A DNA stretch of 64,000 nt, taken from NCBI GenBank assembly GCA_023053685.1, contig JALIGW010000016.1:3673001-3737000 (forward strand). The letters are read 5' to 3'. The notes beneath the pieces are model-generated. The model was not told the origin of the DNA, ran no database searches, and saw only the letters and a program-made list of their open reading frames with translations. The position numbers and the translations under genes are program-made. The first letter of the stretch is position 1. Every line of letters begins with the position of its first letter. This DNA is from Diadophis punctatus similis (taxonomy: Eukaryota; Chordata; Lepidosauria; Squamata; Dipsadidae). Positions 55,465 to 64,000 of this stretch are shown here, one piece after another.

Positions 55465-56563
55465 CATGCTTGACGAAATAACCTACTACTAGATAAAGTA
55501 GAAAAATGTGGGTTAGACAGCATCACCACCAGATGGATTCGAAATTGGCTAACCAACCGCACTCAACGTGTAGTGCTCAATGGAACTGCATCTACATGGA
55601 GGGAAGTATGCAGTGGAGTACCCCAAGGCTCTGTTTTAGGCCCAGTACTCTTCAACATCTTCATCAATGACTTGGACGAGGGGATAGATGGGGAACTCAT
55701 CAAATTTGCAGATGACACCAAACTGGCAGGAATAGCCAACTCTCCAGAAGATAGGCTCAAGATACAGAAGGATCTTGACAGACTTGAACACTGGGCGCTA
55801 TCAAACAAAATGAAATTCAATGGTGAAAAAAGTAAGGTTCTACATTTAGGCAAGAAAAACAAAATGCACAGGTACAGTATATGTAGTACCTTGTTCAACA
55901 GCAGTAACTGTGAGAGGGATCTTGGAGTCCTAGTGGACAACCATTTAAATATGAGCCAGCAGTGTGCAGCAGCTGCCAAAAAAGCCAACACAGTTCTAGG
56001 CTGCATTAACAGAGGGATAGAATCAAGATCACGCGAAGTGTTAATACCACTTTATAATGCCTTGGTAAGGCCACACTTGGAATACTGCATACAGTTTTGG
56101 TCGCCACGATGTAAAAAGGATGTTGAGACTCTAGAAAGAGTGCAGAGAAGAGCAACAAAAATGATTAGGGGACTGGAGGCTAAAACATATGAAGAACGGT
56201 TGCAGGATCTGGGTATGTCTAGTTTAATGAAAAGAAGGACCAGGGGTGACATGATAGCAGTGTTCCAATATCTCAGGGGCCGCCACAAAGAAGAGGGAGT
56301 CAAACTTTTCTCCAAGGCACCTGAGGGTAGAACAAGAAGCAATGGGTGGAAACTAATCAAGGAGAGAAGCAACTTAGAACTAAGGAGAAATTTCCTGACA
56401 GTTAGAACAATTAATCAGTGGAACAGCTTACCTCCAGAAGTTGTGAATGCTCCAACACTAGACATTTTTAAGAAGATGTTGGATAACCATCTGTCTGAAG
56501 TAGTGTAGGGTTTCCTGCGTAAGCAGGGGGTTGGACTAGAAGACCTCCAAGGTCCCTTCCAAC
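55465..56563 (+). pseudogene. CR1 LINE, 5'-truncated, long RT open frame
   Basis: An open frame of more than 311 codons (ATG at 55573, open upstream to about 55480, stop 56506-56508) reads SGVPQGSVLGPVLFNIFIND, KFADDTKLAGIA (RT catalytic box), KVLHLGKKNKM, ERDLGVLVDNHLNMS, RPHLEYCIQFWSPRC and RTINQWNSLPPEV. The 3' UTR has GGGGGTTGGACTAGAAGACC and AAGGTCCCTTCCAACTC. The N-terminal endonuclease and first RT blocks are absent. The frame is intact to the stop, so the copy is young, but it cannot be autonomous. Confidence 0.9.
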
Positions 56564-56565
56564 TC

Positions 56566-56596
<31 letters not shown>

Positions 56597-56640
56597 ATTA
56601 TTATTATTATTATTATTATATAAATAAATAAAATAAAATA
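56564..56640. repeat. (TTG)n(TTA)n tail of the CR1 copy
   Basis: About 10 TTG units, about 7 TTA units, then AAATAAAATA. It directly continues the CR1 3' end. Confidence 0.93.
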
Positions 56641-57429
56641 AAGTCTTAATTTCATTTTTCATGTACCATATTTTTGTTATATCGCAGTTGCAACTTGCTT
56701 TGTTTCTTATGAATACCACCCTGAGAACAAGCAACTTTTCACATTGTTTTTGAGACTCAAACATCTTGTGTCTTACTAGCCTTGCATACTTTCACTTCAA
56801 TTGATTGGACTATCCTTTCGGCAATAGCTTGCATCTTTTCATATCCTTAGGCCTATAATACAGTCCAAACTTTACATATAAATTATCTGCTCAATTCAAC
56901 GGACGATACCTCTCAGTCTCATGCAAGGCTGGTTTCACTGAGTAATGGAGGGAAGTAAAGAATTATAATAGCTAAAGACTGGCATATTATTTTGGCAAAT
57001 GAATCCAAAAATCACCAAAGCATCTGCTTCCATTCCTGCCTGTAAGAACTCAATAACAATAATTCATTAGTAATTTTCTGCTTTTCTATGATAACTGCCA
57101 AGGGATGCAGAGGAGCTTGTTCCTTTCATCAAATTGACAGTCGGAATCACAACATTTCTGTTCCCCTTTTAAATGTGTGTGAAATGTGATGATGCAGGAA
57201 GAGTGAGGCATGTATCATGAGGTTGTAAACCCTGTTTCTTTTCATTCTGCTTCTCTTTGTTGACCCCTTTAGAGAGCTGCCTTATTCTGCCTAATTGAGA
57301 GGCCAGCATCCTGCTTCCCAAATGATGGGTCCATCCAGCTCTATGATTTTGAACCTTTTCTCTGGAGGCATGTTTTGTACATTTGAAGGAAGACTGATGG
57401 CATTAAATAGAACTCTGTCCTAAATTTCC
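56641..57429. other. Nothing recognised
   Basis: Ordinary sequence. Confidence 0.5.
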
Positions 57430-57437
57430 CTCTAAGG

Positions 57438-57863
57438 CAGGAGTGTCAAACTCAAGGCCCAGGAGCCAGATCCGGCCTGCGGGGTGCTTAGATCTGGCCT
57501 GTAGGGCCTCCCTGGAAACAGCAAAGGACTGACCCGCGGTGCCTCTGCCATAGAAAATGGAGCTCGGGAGGGTGGCAGGAGGGTTGCAGGTGGCCGTCAC
57601 AGCCAGAAACGGAGCTTGGGAGAGCTGCACGTGGCCCTCCCGAGCTCCGTTTTCACTGGCAGAGGGTTGCAGGAGGCAGTCATAGCTGGAAACGGAGCTT
57701 AGGAGCCTGTTTTCATTGGCAGAATGCTCGGGCCACCACAGGCGCTCCCGACACGAGTGCCGTTGAGCTGGCCATGCCCACCCTGGCCACTCCCACCCCA
57801 CCCTCCCTGAGGTCAAACACAACGCTGATGCGGCCCTTAATAAGATGGAGTTTGACACCCCTG
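57438..57863. mobile_element. hAT MITE (family B)
   Basis: Termini CAGGAGTGTCAAACTC and GAGTTTGACACCCCTG. Flanks CTCTAAGG (57430-57437 and 57864-57871) are a perfect 8-bp duplication. Internal inverted GGAGCT(C/T)GGGAG and CTGGCAGAGGGTTGCAGG blocks are shared with 61894. Confidence 0.92.
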
Positions 57864-57871
57864 CTCTAAGG

Positions 57872-59029
57872 GATGGCTTTGGTAGACATGTTTTCCTACA
57901 CAATGGCTGTAAAAGGAAACAGGAAGGAGGGTGTACCCAGATTAAAAAGGCAAATATTATACAAGAAGAGACACATCGAAAGTACTTCTAGCCTACTATC
58001 CTGCTATTTACTGTCTTCTGCTGGATGGTTATGAGAGACTCGTACACAATAGAATGCAATAGTTCACGCTTATTCTTGCCTCCCAGTCCCCGGTTTTTAA
58101 TAGCATTGTTGCCCAAGGATAACTTGTTTAAGATATAACAAATTTCTGGACAAAGTAAATTGCTGTGATTTAGGCACTGCATTCATGTTAATTCTTCTTT
58201 TCATAGTTACTTCAGCCCTGGGCAGTACACTAAAAATGACAAATTGCCTATGACTTTGAATTCACTTTAAGCCAAGGAAGTTGTGTCGTTACCAGAAACA
58301 CATTCAGAAGCTTTCTAATACAAAAACTGCATCCACCATTTAGGCATCTTTTCCAAAGAGAAGACTTTTTCAGCAAATTTGGAGATCCTTGTTAATCTAA
58401 CATAAATCAGTTAGAGATCCACCAATACAGTCCAACTTGTCTTCTGCTTTTTCTGCTTTGTACTATGCTATTTAGCCCTGATTAAACCTGTAACTGACAC
58501 TGTATTTACCTGAATGTAACATTAGATTTTTCCTGAATAATTTAACTTTGAGATGGGAGAGTTATTTCAGAGGTTCTGGATATTACTAATGTGGTACGTT
58601 TATCTGATTTTTAAAAGTATTGAAGATTCTTCTCTAAATACATAGTCAGAGAATTATAAAAATGTAAATACATATGTGAATACATTTACATATGTAAATA
58701 CATATTCAGAGAAATATGATGAAATTATCTATTGTACAAATAAGCATATTCTGGATAAGGCATTCCACAACCGTCATTTTGAAATTACTGTTATCTAGTG
58801 AAGTTTACACTTTTTGTAAATCTGTAGTTTGCAGATAGTTGGCTTCCAGTTACCCATAAATTTTTCATTTATGGTACAACTCATGGTGGTGTTGCAGAAC
58901 ATGGAACAGATGCGGCTTGTAACAGTTGACTTAGCCACAGAATAGTCCAGTTTAACATTGTTTGCATGGCTTCAAATGGCTTCAAATTATAGCTGTCTCT
59001 TGGCTCTGGGATCATATGGAATTTCAGAT
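57872..59029. other. Nothing recognised; small AT tandem
   Basis: CATATGTGAATACATTTA-type direct repeats at 58665-58710. Otherwise nothing. Confidence 0.5.
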
Positions 59030-59340
59030 CAAAACAAATCATTTTATTACAACCATAAGGCCAGATACAGTACAGTAAAATATCTAATAGAATAAAATAT
59101 AAAACAATAAATAACATAAGATCTTAATTAATGATGCACAGATTGTAGCACAAAACTGGCACTTTAGGGGTATATTTTGGGTCCTTGTAAGTAGAAATCA
59201 CACCCCCTGCCTGATTTCCCACCACCACCAAGATGAGATAAATGAAAGTCTGCCTAGGATCCTTATATAAGGAGCAACATAGTAGCAAATGACATAGAGT
59301 TTCTTTTTGGCCATCACCACATGGACATAAACATCCCTTC
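59030..59340 (-). pseudogene. Non-LTR retrotransposon 3' end
   Basis: The minus-strand frame reads GCLCPCGDGQKETLCHLLLC followed by DPRQTFI, a cysteine/histidine C-terminal motif like that at 30460, then a 3' UTR with TACTGTATCTGGCCTTATGG and an A/T-rich end near 59030. Its 5' side abuts the LTR at 59341. Confidence 0.55.
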
Positions 59341-59995
59341 TGTGATGACCTGGTTTGTGGCATGAAGGCAACACAGCCAGAGAACCGGTATGAGTCCCTT
59401 TATTGGCACCAACTTTTCCCCCAACGTCCCTTTTACTCTCCGGCCTGGAGAAAAGCTCTCTCACAAACCTGCAGATACTCCAGTCCAAATGCTGTAAACA
59501 GAATGACTGCAATCAATCACTCCAGCAGGGCAAGATAATGAGTCCCAGATGGGAAGAATAATTCCAGCAAGACAAGATAAGCACACAGTAGCATGGCAAT
59601 AATTCACAGTCTGGAGGAGTGCCAGGAATGCAGGCCACACTCTCAACACCAGATGAATTCAGCATTTGTTCCTGACAAACGCCCCTCCCAACTGCCTCTC
59701 CTTTAAACTCCATCCCCAGGTGTGCCTTGTGAAGGGAATCGGGGCCCTTTCCTTCCTCGTAAGCACGCAACCCACGTTGATCTCTTCTGTGTTCTTCCCT
59801 GCATGCCCTAGGATGAGGAAGGGGGTGGGCCTTGGTCTTCATCTGAACCCCCTCTCCCTTGTTCTACCTCTCCCCTGCTCTGCCCAGCCAGACTTTGCCC
59901 TTCCCGTTTCCTCCACAGCCAATGGAGCCATTCTCCCGCTCTCTGTCAGCTGTTCGTCTTCCATCTCAGATTCAGACTCCAACGGGGGCATGACA
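59341..59995 (-). mobile_element. Solo LTR
   Basis: On the minus strand TGTCATGCCCCCGTTGGAG ... CCAGGTCATCACA. TTTAAAGGAGAGG (TATA-like) lies near 59700 and CCAATAAAGGGAC (poly-A signal) near 59405, in the correct order. Flanks CCTTC and CTTTC match at 4 of 5. It lies within or beside the LINE fragment. Confidence 0.65.
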
Positions 59996-60384
59996 CTTTC
60001 AAACATCCAAAAAGGACTGTTGAGGGCACTGCATCCAGCCTGGCTAATGGGAACTTCAATATAATTTATGACAATAATGATGGGAAGAAGAAAAGTTCCC
60101 TGTCAGTCGTCCACAGGATATACTTACAAAAATCCATTTGGTTTGATTCAGATGTAGTCATATGTAATAAAGAAAGTTCAATGAAACATCAACTAGTAAT
60201 TAATTAAAATCATATTGACTCCAAATATCAGTCTTCATGACTATGATGTTCTACATGCTTGCTGGACTTCAGCTTGGAAAACCCACAGATTATAAGCGTA
60301 GTAAAAAAAATATTTGGAAACACCCAGATTGGGGAAAGCTACCTTATACTACTGTCATTGAAGCAGCCTGGGGATTTTTAGGAC
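59996..60384. other. Nothing certain; possible LINE continuation
   Basis: The sequence after the LTR (CATCCAAAAAGGACTGTTGA...) may continue the interrupted LINE. No domain visible. Confidence 0.3.
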
Positions 60385-60392
60385 TTTTTAGA

Positions 60393-60529
60393 ACAGTGTT
60401 TCCCAACCTTGACAACTTGGAGATGTCTGGACTTCAACTCCCAGAATTCCCCAGCCAGCGAATGCTGGCTGGGGAATTCTGGGAGTTGAAGTCCAGACAT
60501 CTTCAAGTTGCCAAGGTTGGGAAACACTG
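60393..60529. mobile_element. Palindromic hAT MITE (family A), perfect target duplication
   Basis: Begins CAGTGTTTCCCAACC and ends GGTTGGGAAACACTG. Flanks TTTTAGAA (60385-60392 and 60530-60537) are identical. The arms pair almost completely around CCAGCCAGCGAATGCTGGC. Confidence 0.95.
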
Positions 60530-60799
60530 TTTTAGAAGCTCAGTGCAAGGCACCACTTCAGTTTTTTTTAAAAAAAATCCTTTTAATAAGAAATACATTA
60601 CAGTGAGAAGCATGAATAGTTTTATTTTCTTTCCCTCCCTTAACAGGCAAAGTAATTGCACTACATTCCACTAAGAATGCCTCCCTCCAAGCCTTGATAA
60701 CATAGATAAGCCATTCACTTTTAGATTGCAAGACGAGAACTTTTAATATTCTGTCTTCAACTTTTTATATTCTGACTTCAGTCTAAATCACCTTTAAGC

Positions 60800-61095
60800 A
60801 CCGGGGAACTACCAGAGGACTGGAAAAGTGCTGATGTGATTCCCATTTTCAAAAAAGGGGAAAAAACAGATCCAGGAAACTACAGACCAATCAGTCTGAC
60901 ATCAATATCTGGGAAGAGCCTGGAAAAGATAATCAAGCAACAAATCTGCAAACACCTAGAAGCAAGCAAAGTTATAACCAGAAGCCAACATGGCTTTGTC
61001 AAAAAGAGATCATGCCAAACAAATCTTATTTCATTCTTTGACAAAGTGACTAAATTAGTGGACCAGCGAAATGCAGTGGACATAGTATATTTGCA
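60800..61095 (+). pseudogene. CR1 pol internal fragment
   Basis: Reads PEDWKSADVIPIFKKGEKTD, PGNYRPISLTSISGKSLEKI, then SQHGFVKKRSCQTNLISFFD, the first conserved RT blocks of CR1. Truncated at both sides. It does not overlap the portion kept at 55465. Confidence 0.85.
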
Positions 61096-61164
61096 AATTG
61101 CAATAAGAGCTTCAATTTACACAAATCTATTTCTACTCCTATCTACTTACTCCTATCTACTTAG

Positions 61165-61392
61165 AGCTGAAGTGGTGCAGTGGTTAAATGCTGCGACTGC
61201 AGGCTGACTGCTAGTTCAGCAGTTCAGCTGTTCAAATCTCACTAGGCTCAAGGTTGACTCAGCCTTCCATCCTTCCGAGGTCGGTAAAATGAGGACCCAG
61301 ATTGTTGGGGGCAATATGCTGAACTCTGTAAACCGCTTAGAGAGGGCTGTAAAGCACTATGAAGCGATATATAAGTAAGTAAAGTGCTATTA
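61165..61392 (+). mobile_element. Sauria-type SINE
   Basis: Head GCTGAAGTGGTGCAGTGGTT, B box GTTCAAATCTCACT, the standard body, and 3' end GAAGCGATATATAAGTAAGT with a GCTATTACT remnant tail. Confidence 0.92.
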
Positions 61393-61537
61393 CTTCTTAA
61401 TTTTAGAGTTCAATCATTGAGTCATGAAATTTCTTGGCCACCCAATCTTGGGTGATTTTATTATTGAAAAAAGGGCAAAACTAATATCATATAAAACAAC
61501 AACAACTACCTGCATTTACACATACCATGACTTAAGG

Positions 61538-61643
61538 CAGTGTTTCCCAACCTTGGCAACTTGAAGATGTCTGGACTTCAACTCCTAGAATTCTGGGAGT
61601 TGAAGTCCAGACATCTTCAAGTTGCCAAGGTTGGGAAACACTG
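61538..61643. mobile_element. Palindromic hAT MITE (family A), short
   Basis: Termini CAGTGTTTCCCAACC and GGTTGGGAAACACTG, no spacer: the two arms meet at CTAGAATTCTGGGAG. Flanks ACTTAAGG (61530-61537 and 61644-61651) are identical. Confidence 0.95.
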
Positions 61644-61893
61644 ACTTAAGGGATCTGACTGCATACAGGTACTAACCCAAGGCGTGAGTAGAAGAGTCAC
61701 CATGGTCATCACATCAAGACTTGGCAAACTTCTTCTGTATTATTTAGTACTTCCCCCCTCCCAACAAACCATAATAGAAGGGAAATTGATAGGAAGAAAA
61801 CATTTCAGTTTCACTGCCTCTTTTATTTCTCTTGCCCATGAATGACCTGCCTGTAAACCCATGGTCTGAAAATGGTCTGTGGAAACTCTATTG

Positions 61894-62253
61894 CAGGGGG
61901 TCAAACTCAAGGCCCGTGGGCCGGATCTGGCCTGTGGGGTGCTTAGATCTGGCCCATGGAGCTGCCCTGGAAACAGTGAAGGACCGGCCCATGGTGCCTC
62001 TGTCAGTGAAAATGGAGCTTGGAAGGCTGCGTACAGCCCTGCTGAGCTCTGTTTTCACTGGCAGAGGGTTGCAGGAGGCTGTCACAGCCAGAAACAGAGC
62101 TCGGGAACCCGTTTTTGCTGGCAGAGTGCTCGGGCTACCATAGGCACTTCGACATGAGTGACGTTGAGCTGGCCATGCCCCCGTGGCCACGTCCCCCCCG
62201 AGGTCAAACAGAACCCTAATGTGGCCCTTAATGAAATCGAGTTTGACACCCTG
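61894..62253. mobile_element. hAT MITE (family B)
   Basis: Ends CAGGGGGTCAAACTC and GAGTTTGACACCCTG, with small deletions at both tips. Flanks CTCTATTG and CTCTACAC agree at the first five bases. The body matches 57438. Confidence 0.8.
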
Positions 62254-62261
62254 CTCTACAC

Positions 62262-62889
62262 TGCAATGAATGTGACCCAAAAGTAGAGAATTGTGTGATA
62301 AATCTTGTATTCACAGCTACAAACCTGTACATTTATATTTCTTATAGAATATTTTTTAAACAATGCAATATTCAGAACATGAATATTAATTGTTCCAAGT
62401 GTAGGATACGATGGGATGTGAATATTTTAAATAAATACAGGTAAGGATGCTTTGCTGTAACAAGATGAAATATACAGTTGTTTTAATTGTGTACGTGTGG
62501 GTGGTTGTTTTTGTAGTCCTAGTCTAATTAGCATTTTAATTGCTTTTTCTACAATACATTTTTTGAACTTCAGTGTTTGAGTTAATTATATATGAGCTTT
62601 CATCTTCTTTTTCTACTTTATTCTGTGGTTCTCTATTCCCAGGACAAACATAGCAGAAGTCTTTTATCTTAGCCTGTAGGAAAAGTAAGTTTCATAACTA
62701 ACCGGAAGCTATAATCCAGGTTTGATTGCAGAATAGAGCAAAACAGTGAAGGAAAGTACAACGAATGTTGAAACTTGTAGAAGTCTCATAGCATAAAGTT
62801 AACCTATTTAGAAAGCATTTTTGTGCATAAATAAAGCTATTTATATGTATCCATTTACTCAAAAGTTAATTCTCCCACTACACTTGGAG
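62262..62889. other. Nothing recognised
   Basis: AT-rich sequence. Confidence 0.5.
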
Positions 62890-62995
62890 CATGTTTATTT
62901 ATTCATTCATCATATTTATATAACTGCTCATCTCACAATAAAGTGACTCTAGGCAGCTTTCAATTAAAAAAACTTCATACAACACAATCAAAAAC
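62890..62995 (-). mobile_element. L2-like LINE 3' end
   Basis: On the minus strand GCTGCCTAGAGTCACTTTAT, then GTGAGATGAGCAGTTATATA and an AATGAATAAATAAA tail. Confidence 0.65.
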
Positions 62996-62999
<4 letters not shown>

Positions 63000-63087
<88 letters not shown>

Positions 63088-63174
63088 CACACACACACAC
63101 ATACAGTGTGTGTGTGTATATATATATACAGTGTATATATATATATATACAGTGTGTGTATATATATATATACA

Positions 63175-63247
<73 letters not shown>

Positions 63248-63262
63248 ATATATATATATATG
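63000..63262. repeat. (TA)n/(CA)n compound microsatellite, about 260 bp
   Basis: Two long TA blocks (63000-63080 and 63179-63244) flank a (CA)n run and ACAGTG(TG)n(TA)n segments. The array is almost self-complementary. All the YIYIYI reading frames are artefacts. Confidence 0.97.
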
Positions 63263-64000
63263 TGAATGATATGCAGAGATAAGTTTTAAAACAATTCGAA
63301 GTATCTTTATAGAACTTCTAAAGTACTATGTATGAGTAACGCAGGTGCATTTATTGATCCATAAATTTTCTAGAACTATATAAGCCTGCTAAACTAAGAA
63401 GTACATTACTAGATATGATGTGGGGGTGGAAAAATAGGTCAGGATTTATTTAATTTTTTTTTTTGCTTAAAAGTATCTCAAGGGACCTAATTTGGATTAA
63501 GACTACCCACTTTCTTCTTAAATTATTCCTCTGAAATAGTGAAATACATTCTGTAAAAGAAAAATTGCTCCAAAGGAAAAAGGTTTGATACCCTCTTTTT
63601 TTCTTTCTGAAACCAACAATAGCTTTATAGTACAATAGAAAGTATTAAAATCAGGGAGATTATATAAGAACATCAAAGTCAATCTTTAAGAGACTTTGTG
63701 AAAGCCTACTGAAAGCGATAGCTCTTTATGAATCTGTCATGAAGGTAGCCATGACACCTAAATACTTCACTCTAAAGGAGTGATAAGTAGAAGCTACGAG
63801 TAGACGTTGGCTTGGTTTTCCATAGGAAGATTCTCTCATAGGAGAAAGAAAGTGGGCAGGGGATCTGTTGAGCAGACAAAAGTAGGTGGAGTCTTAAAAT
63901 CCAGGAGGAGTTCTCAAATCTTCAAGCTCCCCTCAAACTAACACTCCTTCATCACTATGACACTGCTTTTAATGGAATCATAACTTTTCACTATCTACAT
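63263..64000. other. Nothing recognised
   Basis: Ordinary sequence to the end of the window. No exon-like frame. Confidence 0.5.

Noticed and set aside
55573..56508. A 311-codon ORF as a host gene
   Set aside because: It is CR1 reverse transcriptase (FADDTKL box, CR1 3' UTR and tail), not a host gene.
1..64000. CRISPR array, operon or other prokaryotic system
   Set aside because: No direct repeats with unique spacers. The tandem arrays are microsatellites or contiguous minisatellites, and the gene structure is intron-exon.

Overview
This window is vertebrate nuclear DNA and almost certainly comes from a snake. The reasons are several copies of the squamate tRNA-derived Sauria-type SINE, CR1 and L2-like LINEs, many hAT MITEs, and a LINE 3' end that runs into an AATGG/AATAG pentanucleotide array, which is a known snake-genome signature. 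There are no bacterial features. The only host protein-coding gene I can support is MTUS2 (TIP150, microtubule-associated scaffold protein 2), on the minus strand. Three consecutive coding exons are present: a 748-codon first coding exon (47020-49263), a 238-bp exon (40439-40676) and a 204-bp exon (16282-16485). Splice sites and phases (0 and 1, then 1) agree across all three. The 3' coiled-coil exons lie outside the window, below position 1. Everything else is intron, 5' flank/upstream intron, and repeats.

Layout. 1-16281 is the intron downstream of the third exon, with LTR fragments, hAT MITEs (one nested perfectly inside another) and TA-flanked MITEs. 16486-40438 is a 24-kb intron. It carries a Penelope-like fragment, an 8.6-kb LTR retroelement (19104-27727, minus strand, GTCT target duplication) whose promoter-side LTR is split by a 2.6-kb ORF1-only L1 ('half-L1'), several LINE 3' ends, and GC-rich foldback hAT elements. 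40677-47019 is an intron with L2-like, CR1 and SINE copies and the snake pentanucleotide array. 49301-64000 lies upstream of the large exon, probably in a 5' intron. It holds an L2-like LINE with RT, a CR1 with a 311-codon RT open frame, three solo LTRs, more MITEs and a 260-bp (TA)n array.

Most notable: (1) an intact L1 ORF1 in an element without ORF2, sitting about 12 bp downstream of an LTR TATA box; (2) an LTR pair with only four visible differences that encloses badly decayed L1 and CR1 fragments, suggesting the retroelement moved as a passenger-carrying non-autonomous element; (3) hAT MITE families that repeatedly carry palindromic GCGCATGCGC (NRF1-like) and AAGATGGCG (YY1-like) motifs; (4) at least ten MITEs with perfect or near-perfect 8-bp target duplications. 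I see no unknown protein system. The open frames outside MTUS2 that have recognisable content are retroelement-derived.
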